From: Ilex aquifolium
Lineage: Eukaryota > Streptophyta > Magnoliopsida > Aquifoliales > Aquifoliaceae
Reading direction: 5' to 3'
DNA length: 64,000 bases
Assembly (NCBI GenBank): GCA_951799425.1
Contig: OX637393.1
Location: forward strand, 40,240,378 to 40,304,377
Part shown: positions 10,529 through 21,918 of the stretch, piece by piece
Numbering within the stretch: the first letter of the stretch is position 1
How the letters are laid out: each line of letters begins with the position of its first letter
Translations under genes and position numbers: made by a program
The notes under the pieces: generated by a model
What the model was told of the DNA's origin: nothing
Database searches by the model: none
What the model saw: the letters and a program-made list of their open reading frames with translations, nothing else

Positions 10529-12896
10529 AAAAAAATTTCGACCCGAAATTTAGAAATGTACCTCTATGAACGACCAACTCTGGATACCTAGCGCGGACTT
10601 CAGCCTCACGCTCCCAAGTAGCCTCCTCAACCCTATGATAGTTCCAAAGAACCTTGACCAAAGGGATGGTCTTGCCCCGCAAAACCTAGTCCCTCGAGTC
10701 CAATACCTCCACAGGCCTCTCATCATAAGAATCATCACCCTCCACTTGAAGATCTACCCAATCTAACACATGTGAAGGGTCAGGTTTGTACTTCCTCAGC
10801 ATCGACACATGGAAGACATCATGAATCCCAGATAGCTGTGGCGGTAATGCTAGCTTATTGGCCACCTCACCAACCCTCCCAAAGATCTCAAATGGTCCTA
10901 TAAACCGTGGTGACAGTTTCCCGCTACACTCGAATCTCCTCAATCCCCGTCGTGGGGTTACCTTGAAGAGCACATGTCCCCCAACATCAAATGATAGAGG
11001 TCACCGCCTCTTGTCTGCATAACTCTTCTGGTGGCTTTGTGCCATCAACAGAAGTTGTCTAATCACCTGTATCTTGTCAGTGGTCTCATAGACTATGTCA
11101 GGCCCTAAAATAGCTATTTCCCCTACCTCAGTCCAACATACCGGTGAACGACATGGGCTACCATACAACGCCTCAAAAGGTGTCATCTCAATACTAGACT
11201 GACAGTTGTTGTTGTAGGCAAACTCTACTAAAGCAAGGTGATCTTCCCAGCTACCCCTAAAGTCCATAACACGTGCTCTAAACATGTCCTCAAGTATCTG
11301 AATAGTACGCTCTGACTAGCTGTCAGTCTGCTGGTGGAGAACAGTACTAAACAGTAGCCGAGTCCCTAAGGCTGTTTGAAGACTCTACCAAAATCGTGCA
11401 GTGAAACGTGGGTCTCTGTCTAAAACAATGGAAACAAGAATCCCATGTAGTCGTACTATCTCTCGGATATACAACCTACTGAGAATATCCACTGAATCAG
11501 TCGCTCTAATCGGTAAGAAATGTGCAGACTTCGTCAACCTATCAACAACAACCCAAACTGCATCATGACCTCTAGGTGACTTTGGAAGACCCATCACAAA
11601 ATCCATGGTAACAAACTCCCACTTCCACTCGACCACTGGCAATGGTTGTAACAAACCCCCAGGTCTCTGGTGCTCAGCCTTAACCTGCTGATATGTGAGA
11701 CATCTCGATAGAAACTGCATCACATCCCCCTTCATCCCCATCCACCAATACTGGCGGCGTAAATCATGGTAGATCTTAGTGCCCCCTGGGTGTACTGCTA
11801 GGTGTGAATGATGGAAATCTCTAAGGACATCAGCCCTAAGAGACTCTGGAACAAAGACTCTACCCATATACCTCAGGCTAAGGTCAGAATGAACTGTCCA
11901 TCCCTCAAAGCCCTCGGCACTTGCAACTCGTGCTCGAATTTGCCCTGCTTCTGTGTCGTGTAACTGTGCCTCAATAACTCTGCTCAACAATGTAGGCTGT
12001 GCACATACACTGAATAGACTCGGTAAGGTCTAAGTCAAACTCAGCAATGTCCCCCATTATCTCCCACTCCCTAATAGCAATGCTAGTTACAGTGGTCCTC
12101 GGTCTCCTACTAAGTGCATCTGCTACGACATTGGCTTTCCCAGGATGGTACTGAAGGTCAAAGTCATAGTCCTCCATATACTCCATCCATCTCCTCTGCC
12201 GAAGGTTCAAGTCCTTTTGCGTTAAGATGTATCTGAGGCTCTTGTGATCTGAGAACACCTCGAACCTCTCCCCATATAAGTAGTGTCGCCAAATCTTAAG
12301 TGCAAAAATGATGGCAGCTAACTCCAAATCATGTATGGGGTAATTCTGCTCATGATTCTTCAACTGACGAGAACCATAGGCTACTACTCTACCCTCTTGC
12401 ATCAACACACAGTCTAATCCCTCTCGTGAAGCATCACAATAAACGGTATATCCAATACCTCCCTCAGGTATAATTAGGACAGGTGCTGAAGACAGCCTCT
12501 TCTTTAGCTCCTGAAATGAATGCTCACAGTCATCTGTCCACTCAAATCTAATACCCTCGCGCATTAGACGAGTCATCACCGCGGCAAGACAAGAAAACCC
12601 CTCCACAAATCTACGGTAGTACTCTGCCAATCCTAAGAAACTCTGAATCTCAAACACACTCTACGGCCTCTCCCAACTCATAACAGCGTCAATCTTAGAA
12701 GGATCCACAGATACCCCACTACCTGACACAACATGGCCTAGAAACTGCACCTCCTGAAGCCAAAACTCACACTTCGAGAACTTAGCAAATATACGGTGTT
12801 CCCTCAAAATCTGTAACACAGTCCATAGGTGAAAGGCATGCTCATCCTCAGAAGGTGAATAAATCAAAATGTCATCAACAAACACCACAACAAACT
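10527..12896 (-). pseudogene. Chromovirus pol: RT (partial), RNase H, integrase, chromodomain
   Basis: The reading begins inside the RT palm: the catalytic box FVDD sits at ~12880, but the fingers are absent. RNase H follows with YCDAS, DLELAAI and FSDHKSL, ending near ADALSRRPR. The integrase zinc finger has [10 protein letters not shown] but reads CLTYQQV, losing the last zinc-binding Cys. The catalytic core has MDFVMGLP and [10 protein letters not shown] group-II chromodomain lies at the C-terminus (KTIPLVKVLW, VEEATWE, RYPEL). Stops break the frame at 12658-12660, 11385-11387, 11316-11318 and 10686-10688. By comparison with remembered relatives, the last three replace CAG (Gln). A frame change also occurs near 11990. 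Such elements encode their own replication and targeted integration; this copy cannot. Confidence 0.9.
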
Positions 12897-15386
12897 GATT
12901 TTTTCTCTAGCTAGAGCTTTTGTTAACGGATCGGCAAGATTGTCAGTCGATCTCACATAATCAACATTGATCGCACCATTATTCAGGTATGATCTCACAG
13001 TACTGTGCTTTCTTCTCACAGATCTGGATTTTCCATTATAGTACTTATTACGTACTCTACCTATTGCGGCATTGCTGTCACAATGAATTAACACATGTGG
13101 CACTGGTTTTGCCCACAAAGGTATATCATACAATAAATCACGAAGCCATCCAGCTTCCTCACTAGCTGAAGCTAGCACAATCAATTCAGCTTCCATTATT
13201 GATTTTGCAATAATCTGCTGCTTCTTTGATTTCCAACTTATGGCTCCACCACCTAAAGTAAAAACATAACCTGTAGTGGACATAGAATCACCCGATAGGG
13301 TGTTCCAATCTGCATCACAGTAACCTTCAAGTACAGCAACATAATTCTTATAAAATAAACCAACATGTATAGTTCTTTTTAGATATCTCATAAGACGATA
13401 TATTGCATTCCAATGATCCATACTAGGTCTACTAGTAAATCTACCAAGTACACCCACCGCATAGGCAATATCAGGTCTAGTACAATCAGTGGCATATCTA
13501 AGACTACCAATTATGCTTGCATATTCTATTTGATTAATTACATCACTTTCTTTTTCTGTTGAAAATGAATGAATGCTTGAATCAAAAGGTGTGCAAGCAG
13601 GTTTACAATCAAAAAAGTTATATTTTTTCAAAATTTTTTCTATGTAATGAGATTGATCAAGCATAATTTCATCAACGCTCTTTGTGATTTTCATGCCAAG
13701 AATCACATTTGCTTGACCCAAGTCTTTTATGTCAAAATTTTTGTTTAGTAAAACCTTGGTAGTCTCAATCACATATAAGCTAGTGCCAAATATCAAAAGA
13801 TCATCAACATATAAACAAATAATAATATGTTCACTATTTTCAGACTTTGAATAAATACATTTGTCACTCTCATTAGCTAAAACACATTGATCAAATTTTC
13901 CGTGTCATTGCTTGGGTGCTTGTTTAAGGCCATATAAAGATTTAGTTAATTTACAAATTTTATTTTCATGACCTTGTTGAATAAACCCTTCTGGTTGATC
14001 CATATAAATTTCTTCCTCTAGATCACCATTCAAAAAACTGTTTTTACATCCATTTGATGTATTTCTAAATTATGTATAGCAGCTATAGATATTAGCAATC
14101 TCATGGATGTAATTCTACAGACAGGAGAAAACGTATCAAAGAAATCTAAATCTTCCTTTTGTTTAAAACCTTTAGCTACTAATCTCGCTTTATACTTATC
14201 TATCGTTCCATCAGATTTGAGATTTCTCTTTAACACCCATTTGCAACCTATAGTTTTACAACCAGGAGGTAAATCTACTAATTTCCATGTTTTGTTTGTT
14301 ATGAGTGAATCATATTCATCTTTTACAGCTTCTCTCCATAAGTCTGAATCAGGAGATGTTAAGGCTTCTTGTAAATTGGTTGGATCCCCTTCAACATTAT
14401 AAACAATGTAATCTGAACCAAAGTCTTTTTCTACTCTACTCCTCTTACTCCTCCTAGGTTCATATTCATTTTGTTCTAAATTTTCGGTCAATGATGAACT
14501 AGGAATATCACTAGGCTTTGGCATATTATCATCACCCCCACTATTTTTATATTTGAAAGGGAATTTATCTTCATGAAATATAGCATCTAGTGATTCAATT
14601 ACCACATTATTCTCTAGGTCTAAAAATCTATATGCTTTACTAGCTAGTGCATATCCAATGAATACACATCTAGATGCTCTTATTCCTAATTTAGGAATTT
14701 TAGGATCAGTCATCCTAACATAAGCTAAACAGCCCCACACTCTAATGTAATTCAAATTAGGCTTTCTTTTCCTCCACAGTTCATAAGGAGTAACTAGATT
14801 TTGTTTACGAGGAACTCTATTCATAACATAATTTCCAGTTAAAACTGCTTCTCCCCACAAATTTTTAGGTGCACTAGAACTAGCTAACATAGCATTGGTT
14901 AGGTTGATCAAAGTTCGATTTTTACGTTCAGCTACACCATTAGATTGAGGAGAGTATGGTGGTGTGGTTTCATGAACTATTCCTAAAGACTGTATATGTT
15001 CAATTAATCCAAGTGGTTCATACTCTCTACCTCTATCACTTCTAAATCGTTTAATTTTTCTATCAAAACGATTTTCTACTTCTTTAATAAACACGGTGAG
15101 TTTTTCAAAAGCATCACTTTTATTTTTCATAAGATAAACATAAGTGTATTTTGAAAAGTCATCGATGAAAGTTATAAAATATCTTTTTCCACCACGAGTC
15201 AAAATTCCTTCAAATTCACATATGTCCGTATGTATCAATTCTAATAATTCAGAATTTCTTTCTACTTTGATATGAGGCTATTTTGTTATTTTTGTCATGC
15301 TACAATATTCACATTTTTCAAAATTATTGTGTAACTTAGGCAATAAACCTACATGACTCATATTTTTCAAATATTTGCTATTAACA
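12897..15386 (-). pseudogene. Copia pol: integrase, reverse transcriptase, RNase H
   Basis: The integrase core shows the D,D,E residues in IHTDICEF, FRSDRGREY and GVAERKNRTL (~15235 to 14920). The copia linker follows (WGCLAYVR, GYALASKAYR). RT starts near WKLVDLPPG, has KARLVAKGF, and its catalytic YVDD is at about 13800-13811. RNase H carries ADWNTLSGD, a conserved E in IMEAELI and LADPLTKAL. Damage: a TAG upstream of the integrase at ~15280; a one-base loss after HQMDVKT (~14030), where relatives read AFLNG; and a TGA for Trp after GLKQAPKQ (~13904). The open frame at 12864-13796 crosses the junction and ends in gypsy sequence, so its last residues are chimeric. Confidence 0.9.
15382..15386. 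repeat. Target-site duplication, left copy (TAACA)
   Basis: TAACA precedes the TGTAACACCCC terminus and is matched exactly at 18089-18093 after the other end. This fixes both ends of the solo LTR. Confidence 0.9.
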
Positions 15387-16770
15387 TGTAACACCCCGTA
15401 TTTTTCTTTTATATATATGTATATAGATATATAATAAATAATTAATGTAAAAATGTGGATATGTGTAATGATGTAAGAATGAACTATATAGGTTGTAATA
15501 GTAGGATAAAAGCTAGAGATGAATATTGAGTGGGAAGTTTGAATTTCAAAGACGTTTAAACTTAGAAAGGATGATTAGATGAATTTCTAAATATTTTTAG
15601 GTCAAAATAAGGTGTCCATTGAATCCGGAAGGTCGAACAACCTTGAGAGAAGTAATATGGGGTGTATTGGAAGTTAGGAAGTATTCTGGAGTGAAAACAC
15701 ACTTAGAGAAAATTTGGGTAAAAAGGAGTTGGGACACCTTCTAGTATTTTGGTCATAACTTTTTATTCTTATATCCAATTGATCTAAAATTTTGACAGTA
15801 GATAGTAGACATCTAGGGCTACAAAAGTGTCTCTCATGAAAATTTTCCAATTCGACCTCTAAATGGGTCAAAATCGCACTGGAAGTCGAAACAAAAATCT
15901 GGCAGTCAAACCATACCGGTACGCGTACCGGTACGCCGAACTCCAGTAGCCAAACCGTACCGGTACGCGTACCGGTACGCCCGAAGCTTGGCACCGAAAA
16001 AGTCGGGATTTTGGTGTTTTAAAACACACTTTTAAGCCTCATTTGACCCATTCTTCCATCCCACTCTCACCCCAAACATCTTAGAGCCCTAAGAGAAGAG
16101 AAAAGGAGAGAAAAACACAAAGATCTTGAGAGAGTTACACCTTATAGAGATCAAAACCGAAATTTCCTCAACAACACCATTCTTCTACTCTCTTCTTCTA
16201 CACTTTCACTACACCCTTAACCACACCTCTTGGAATCCTAGAGAGAGTCTTAGAAAAGAATAAAGAAGGAGAAAACACAAGATCAAAAGGGGAAAACAAA
16301 GGATTTAAGAGTGATTCAAGATCAAACCCTAGATCTTCAAGAACATCAAGGTAGGGGTTTTCTCTCACTCTCTTACATTGAGGCTAGGGTATTTATATAT
16401 GTATGTTTTGGCTATCAATGGTATATATATATGCTATGAAATCATCCTCTCTTAGGCTTTTTGGTAAAGATTACATGTTTTGAACAATGTTAGGGTTGAA
16501 TACCCATGAAATCTCTTTTTATGTTTTAAAACCCTAGTTTGTGGAGAGTGATGTATTTCTTCTTAAATGCTTTCTCTATTATGAACTTTGAAAATCGTAG
16601 TTGTTTGTGTTGGGTAGCAAAATAATGTTATTGTGATCTCATGTATTTTCTTGGTTAGCCATTATAAAATGTCACATGCTTAATTTGGGTGTTTTGGATA
16701 AATGATTGTAAATTGAGATAAATATTGGAATTGTATGCTTGGTTGGGTTGTTTGTGATGCACATGAGTGA

Positions 16771-16918
16771 GAGGTTCCTTGTAAGGATGCTCACCCCTTC
16801 CCAAGAGGTTCCTTGTAAGGATGCTTGGAAAACAATGTAGTGATTGGTGGGAGGTTTCTTGTAAGAATGCTCACCCATTCTCAAGAGGTTCCTTGTAAGG
16901 ATGCTTGAGAATCAATGA
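16771..16918. repeat. Degenerate repeats next to the minisatellite
   Basis: The unit GAGGTTCCTTGTAAGGATGCT occurs four times between 16771 and 16905 (one copy diverged). A diverged fifth copy lies on the far side of the main array at ~17403, so the array is embedded in an older repeat set. Confidence 0.8.
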
Positions 16919-17395
16919 ATGGAGGTGGAGGTTGCTCTTAAGTATGCCACCTACCGGAAGAATGGGGGTGGAGGTTGCCCTAAAGTATGCCACCTACCGG
17001 AAGAATGGGGGTGGAGGTTGCTCTTAAGTATGCCACCTACCGGAAGAATGGGGGTGGAGGTTGCCCTAAAGTATGCCACCTACCGGAAGAATGGGGGTGG
17101 AGGTTGCTCTTAAGTATGCCACCTACCGGAAGAATGGGGGTGGAGGTTGCCCTAAAGTATGCCACCTACCGGAAGAATGGGGGTGGAGGTTGCGCTTAAG
17201 TATGCCACCTACCGGAAGAATGGGGGTGGAGGTTGCCCTAAAGTATGCCACCTACCGGAAGAATGGGGGTGGAGGTTGCCCTAAAGTATGCCACCTACCG
17301 GAAGAATGGGGGTGGAGGTTGCTCTTAAGTATGCCACCTACGGGAAGAATGGGGGTGGAGGTTGCCCTAAAGTATGCCACCTACCGAAAGAACGG
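16919..17395. repeat. 43-bp minisatellite, about 11 copies
   Basis: The unit contains GTATGCCACCTACCGGAAGA and GGGGGTGGAGGTTGC. Most units alternate between ...CCCTAAAG... and ...CTCTTAAG..., giving an 86-bp higher-order dimer; two neighbouring CCCTAAAG units near 17235-17290 break the pattern. The apparent overlapping ORFs here exist only because 43 is not a multiple of 3, so three repeats read through all frames. A degenerate extra unit sits at ~17451. Confidence 0.95.
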
Positions 17396-18088
17396 GTTCT
17401 CAAGAGGTTCTTTTTAAGGATGCTTGAGAATCAGAGATGATCTAAAGGGGGGTGGAGGTTACCTTAAAGTATGCCACCTACCTAAAGAATTGTTTGGGAT
17501 TGTTTATGGCCATCAATGATTATCTTTATGTGGTGCTTGTTTATTCCTTAAGTAATGTTTATACATAAACTTGAGATCATTTTTAAATGTCACTGCTTTC
17601 GTTCAAATTATGTATCTATGTTATGTTAAAAATGAGACCGACCGTTTTAAATGCTTTTCTAAACCTTGTATGGGTTTGAGAGAATTGTTCTACAGAGCTT
17701 TGTGCTCACCCCCTACCGCTAACATTTTTCAGATTACCCGCTTGAGGAGGACGTAAGGGTCGAGAAGCCCGCTACTTGGGAGACTCCACTTGACGGGAGT
17801 GTGGATCCCGAGGTGGACGCATAGAGCGACCTCCTTTCCTTTTGTACTAGACTAGGACATTCTTTTGGAACATTGTGTAGTCTAGTTTCTTTTATTTATT
17901 CCGCTGTGCTACTTTAATTCATTTTGAGATGTAAATGCCATAGCTTGGCTTATTCTTTTGGGATGATATTGTAAATTTTATGGATGATGAATGGAGAATT
18001 TTCTTATGGACGAAATTATATTAGTGCTCTCATGTTGTGAATGGTCTTAGAATGTAATGCCGTCCAGGGTGTGTTTTGGGGTGTTACA

Positions 18089-18093
18089 TAACA
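18089..18093. repeat. Target-site duplication, right copy (TAACA)
   Basis: This is an exact match to 15382-15386, immediately after the terminal GTTACA of the solo LTR. Confidence 0.9.
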
Positions 18094-18968
18094 TGACAAA
18101 GACGAGCATGCCACATATTCACACAAGAAACAATATAAACGGAAGAAGTAGTTTTATTCATTTCAACATTCAGCTTAAACATACCATCACAAGCATAACC
18201 TTTCCCAACAAATGACCCATTCTTGGTCAAAACAAATTGATCAGATTCTATGGTTTGTTTGAAACCAGCCTTATTTAAAAGATAACCAGAAACCAAATTC
18301 TTTCTAATTTCAGGAGTGTGAAGAACATCTCTTAGGGTCAAAACTCGGCTAGAGGTAAATTTGAGTTCGACATCTCCCATGCCCAAAACATTCACAGTAT
18401 GTGAATCACCAAGCAACACTTTTTTATCATTTACAACGGGAGAGAAAGACTTGAACCAAGATTTATCATGACAGACATGCCTGGAAGCTCCAGAATCTGC
18501 CCACCACCCTTCACTATTCTCAATAAAATTAACCTTGAAAATCATGGCAACAAGAGGTTCCTCGGTCACATTAGCTTGAGGAGCATAACCTCGTTTTTTA
18601 AAACGACAATCTTTTGCAAAATGGTCAGACTTCCCACACACAAAACAAGCACCACTATTTGACTGATTATTTTTATTATATGGTACTTGTTTGGAAGGGG
18701 GTCCTTGGTTTGGTGTTTGGTTCCATTTCTTTTGAAAATAATTTTTATTTGAAACCCTATTAAACATTTTCATGTCATTACCTCTAGGCTTCAAATAGGC
18801 ACTGTTTCTATTATTTTGACCCTTAGAGATGTTATCATTAGATGTGATAAAGTGTACCTTATTGTTGTTTCCATTACCATTGCCATTAGGATTCCCGTTA
18901 GTGTCATTTGTCTTGTCTTGTTTTCTGGCCTCTTCCTCAATTCGAAGTCGAGCCATTAGATTCACCAT
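18094..18968 (-). pseudogene. Copia gag C-terminus, zinc knuckle, protease, GAG-pre-integrase
   Basis: The minus frame begins with the basic helix ARLRIEEEARKQD. An Asn/Gly-rich linker follows, then a CCHC knuckle CFVCGKSDHFAKDC (nucleic-acid binding), then the aspartic protease with active site WADSGASRH and NVLGMGDVELKF. It ends in the pre-integrase motif MWHARLCHV, where the solo LTR cuts it. The protease normally releases the polyprotein's products. This frame is open, but it is cut off from gag by a TAG and from integrase by the insertion. Confidence 0.9.
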
Positions 18969-19013
18969 GCTTAATTCTGATTGCTTGTGACGAAGTCCCT
19001 TTTGATACTCCTT

Positions 19014-19562
19014 CTATGAACCCGGTAGTTTGTCGATAACCGCTGCGACTTGCATTTGTTCATCTACCTTGATTCCTTCGGACGCAATTTCATGAACAAT
19101 CATCTGTAACTCATGTGTTTGAGAAATTACAGATTTATTTTCCACCATCTGAAATTTAAAATAGCGGCTACAAGCATATTTTTTCGTCCCTGCTTCTTCT
19201 GTGTCATACTTCGCCTCCAAAGCTTTCCAAATCTTCTTGGCAGAAGAATAGGAATTGGAATAGTAATCATATAGCTCATCGGAAAGACAATTGAGCAAAT
19301 AATTGCGACAATTATCTTCGTCAATCTCCCATAGAGCTAAATTCTTTTCATGCTCTGCTAACTCTTCTGCAGTCATACCTTCCTTGTTCACCTTGTTTGG
19401 ATTTTTTGAAGTGAGAATCCAAGCGACCTTCATCAGTTTGAGATAGAACAGAACTTTCTTCGCCCATCTTTTGAAGAACTGTCCACTGAATCGAAACGGT
19501 TTGTTAAGATCGTTTGATCCAGCAGATGAAACAGTAGAAGTGGCTATCGCAGAATTCTCCAT
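19014..19562 (-). pseudogene. Copia gag N-terminal part
   Basis: The frame starts at an ATG at 19562 (MENSAIATS) and reads a typical copia gag: KPFRFSGQFFKRWAKK, the helical core LNCLSDELYDYY and the conserved IWKALEAKYDTEE, through DKLPGS. A TAG at 19014-19016 stands where relatives have Trp in the motif PSWKEYQK. After it the same frame continues into the zinc-knuckle portion at 18968. Gag would form the virus-like particle. Confidence 0.88.
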
Positions 19563-19599
19563 CCGGATCGAATTCGTCTTAAATTGTTAGAAAATTGGA

Positions 19600-20292
19600 T
19601 CCAAATAAAGTGAACGGTAGAGTGAGGCGCGGACTAGGTCGCTCTCTTAAGACAATTCGCGCCCCTTTATGAAAGAATCACAGCGCAGAAGGTAGAAACG
19701 CGTCGTCCTTAGGATACAACAGCCCAGCCTATTGACTGTTGCTTCACTCAGATCTGCACAATCGAATGAAGCAGAAGCTTCACACACACCTTTGAATATT
19801 GTCCAGAGACTTATATTTTATGAGAAGATAGTAGATATGATATTGTATATTTCTGTATTGAAAATACATATATATATACGAATAATATATGTGTTTAATA
19901 GTCTGTAATTACTTCTATATTTAATTGGATAATAACTCAAAATATGGTTGTTGGAATACTAGCCGTTAGAGATTTTTGGTATTCAGCAACTGAAACTTTA
20001 ATATAGAAGTAATGAGAGAAACAATTATATAAATATTGAAAAGAAGGTTTAATACTAGTTAGTATTTTATTCCTTTTAGGCAAGCCAGGGGGACCCACTA
20101 CCCGGGTCGTGGACTAGGCACATCCATGTGATTCGTAGATTTTAGAAATTCGTATCTCCTTCGCTAGTCCCACCCCTGCGCACGTGAGAGTCCCAAGACA
20201 TCTCTTTGATTCAAAGGCTAGATAACACTAGTCTATATATATACTCAAATATCTTTGGTTATGTAGTCGATGTGGGATTGAGTTCCCACACA
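19600..20292 (-). repeat. Probable 5' LTR and leader of the copia element
   Basis: In element orientation the sequence starts TGTGTGGGAACTCAATCCCA at 20292, a start common in plant copia and TRIM LTRs. It runs through AT-rich sequence with TATATATA to the gag leader. I could not find a clean tRNA-Met primer-binding site, so the inner boundary is approximate. The mate LTR is absent because the 3' end is truncated. Confidence 0.55.
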
Positions 20293-21306
20293 TAAAAAAC
20301 ACTATTTTAGTTAAAATATTCTAACATTTTCAAACTCATCTTCACTGGCCCACACTTATAAACTACTAAACTAGTCACCCTTGTAGATTTTGCCGTACAC
20401 AAATACCGATACGATATGGATGTAGCGATACAAGAAAATCTAAAAAATATGGCTGGCATACGCAAAAATGAATATATTTTATTTTTTACTCTGTCTGGCA
20501 ACATCATAATTTTAGTTTTCAATTAGTTCTTTACCAAAAATACGAAAATTAGTAATTTTACTTTCATAAAAGTATAGATTGTCTCATTACAGGATATCCA
20601 AAAAGTGAGCATGAATAATTAAAGGAATCAAAACCAACAAGTAACTAATTGGTTTGCTTACAAGTATAGTTTGCCAAGAGATATGGGGTAATTTACTCAT
20701 TATAAGTTCATTTGACCTTCAACAGTAGATAATATTTAAGAAACACCTATGTGCCTTTAAAGTCATGGTTTTTTTTTTGTGTTGCATAGTACGTGAATTA
20801 GAGAAGAGAGAGTAAAGAATAAAATAAAAAGTTCTACATATTGCTCCACTTATTCACTTTCAAATCCAAGGAGTTTCATTTTGGTTTTGTATCTACAAGT
20901 TATTTTATTTATTATTAGATATGTATAGTGCATATGAGACACATCTTATCTTCGAATATCCGATGAGTATTATATCTAATATGGTATCAAATATAGATAC
21001 GTTGGCCTTAACGGAATATCCGTAATTTATAGATTTTTCTACTGATACCTCCATTTATATTTGGCTGAAATACTGGTATATTTTCTCTCTTTTTCAGCTT
21101 TTTCAATAGTTGGTTGCTAACGTATAGTGTGTGCATGTTGATAGTCTTTTCATGAGAATCCACATATGGAGTGTTAAAAAATGTTACATCCTATTTGTCT
21201 GATTAAGCTTTCAGAGGAATTGGTTATAAACGACTAATTAGATGAAACTTGCGTAAGAGCAAAGACAGAGTTAGTCCAAGCTGAAGCACACCCATGAAGC
21301 ACACCC
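20293..21306. other. AT-rich spacer, no gene seen
   Basis: There is no supported ORF or structural element. The sequence CACACCCATGAAG is duplicated at 21286-21312 at the right edge, right where Tat gag homology begins. Confidence 0.5.
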
Positions 21307-21918
21307 ATGAAGACAGTGGACTACCTCATAAGTCGAACCAACACACCTTTCAAACCTGACGTGACGAATTACCCACTTCCTCAGAAATTCAAGATGTCAT
21401 CCGTCGAGACCTTTGACGGTACGAAGGATCCACTAGACCACCTCGAAACTTTTAAGACCTTGATGCAACTGCACAAGGTCCCCGACGAAATCATGTGTAG
21501 AGCGTTCCCAACCACCTTGAAGGGATCTGCTCGACAATGGTTCGTCAAGCTCTCCCCAGCCTCCATTGGCTCATTTGCTGAGCTGAGCAGGTCCTTCGTA
21601 TCACACTTTATTGGAGGACGCCGCCACCAGAAGCCTGCCACCCACCTGCTCAGCATAAAGCAGGACCGAGATGAGAGCTTAAAGAGTTACCTCACTCATT
21701 TTAACGAGGAGGTCCTTCAGGTGGAGGAGCCCGATGAAAAGTTCAGCATGACCGCCTTCTTGGGAGGCCTCCGGTCATCAAACTTCCTTTTCTCAGTGAT
21801 GAAGCGCCCACCAAAGAGCATGCCAGAACTATTGGCAAAAGCTCAAAAATATATGAATGTTGAGGAAATCAACAGGTCCAGGCGAAGTGAATCATCTCGC
21901 GGATCGCCAAAAACTTGA
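21307..21918 (+). pseudogene. Tat-lineage Ty3/gypsy gag fragment
   Basis: The 203-residue open frame matches, residue for residue over long stretches, the gag of the larger Tat element at 57460-58020. Examples are LPQKFKMSSVETFDGTKDPL, FPTTLKGSARQWF, FIGGRRHQKPATHL and PELLAKAQKYMN. It keeps Trp where the other copy has a TAG. The fragment lacks the gag N-terminus, its zinc knuckle and all of pol. It passes directly into sequence whose antisense strand encodes coiled-coil repeats, so it is a deletion derivative. No LTR was found on either side. Confidence 0.9.

Larger units (their letters stand above)
8349..12896 (-). mobile_element. Truncated Ty3/gypsy chromovirus (3' half)
   Basis: The element is read right to left: partial reverse transcriptase, RNase H, integrase, chromodomain, polypurine tract and a 2.17-kb 3' LTR. 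It entered the LecRK paralogue at 8348/8349. Its 5' part (5' LTR, gag, protease, N-terminal RT) is missing: the RT is cut at ~12896, where copia sequence begins. The chromodomain and long LTR fit the Tekay/Del group. Confidence 0.88.
15387..18088 (+). mobile_element. Solo LTR, 2702 bp, gypsy type
   Basis: The element begins TGTAACACCCC and ends GGGGTGTTACA, a perfect 11-bp inverted terminal repeat, and is flanked by a 5-bp duplication TAACA. The interrupted copia domain continues on both sides (WHARLCHV at 18094, then NSKYLKNM at 15381). There is no gag or pol, so it is a solo LTR left by LTR-LTR recombination. The plus orientation is inferred from the donor-like AAGGTAGGGG at ~16350 and acceptor-like TTTTTCAG at ~17733, which match the layout of the chromovirus LTR in its sense direction. 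Near 15912-15983 CCGGTACGCGTACCGGTACG occurs twice; it is itself nearly palindromic. Confidence 0.92.
12897..20292 (-). mobile_element. Ty1/copia element, 3'-truncated and split by a solo LTR
   Basis: From right to left: 5' LTR-like region, gag, zinc knuckle, protease, GAG-pre-integrase, integrase, RT, RNase H. The order integrase before RT defines copia. The 3' end is lost at ~12896, just after the RNase H motif LADPLTKAL, so there is no 3' LTR. A 2.7-kb solo LTR interrupts the GAG-pre-integrase domain at 15387-18088. Confidence 0.88.

Noticed and set aside
12864-13796. 310-aa ORF as an intact copia protein
   Set aside because: Its end crosses into gypsy sequence. The last residues are chimeric and the RT upstream is frameshifted.
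15900-15985. CCGGTACGCGTACCGGTACG duplicates as a regulatory palindrome
   Set aside because: Striking, but it lies inside the solo LTR and most likely reflects local duplication in the LTR. No evidence for a binding site.
16919-17417. Overlapping 64-114-aa ORFs with MPPTGRMGVEVALKYATYRK repeats
   Set aside because: They arise only because the 43-bp minisatellite is read in three rotating frames. No independent evidence of coding.
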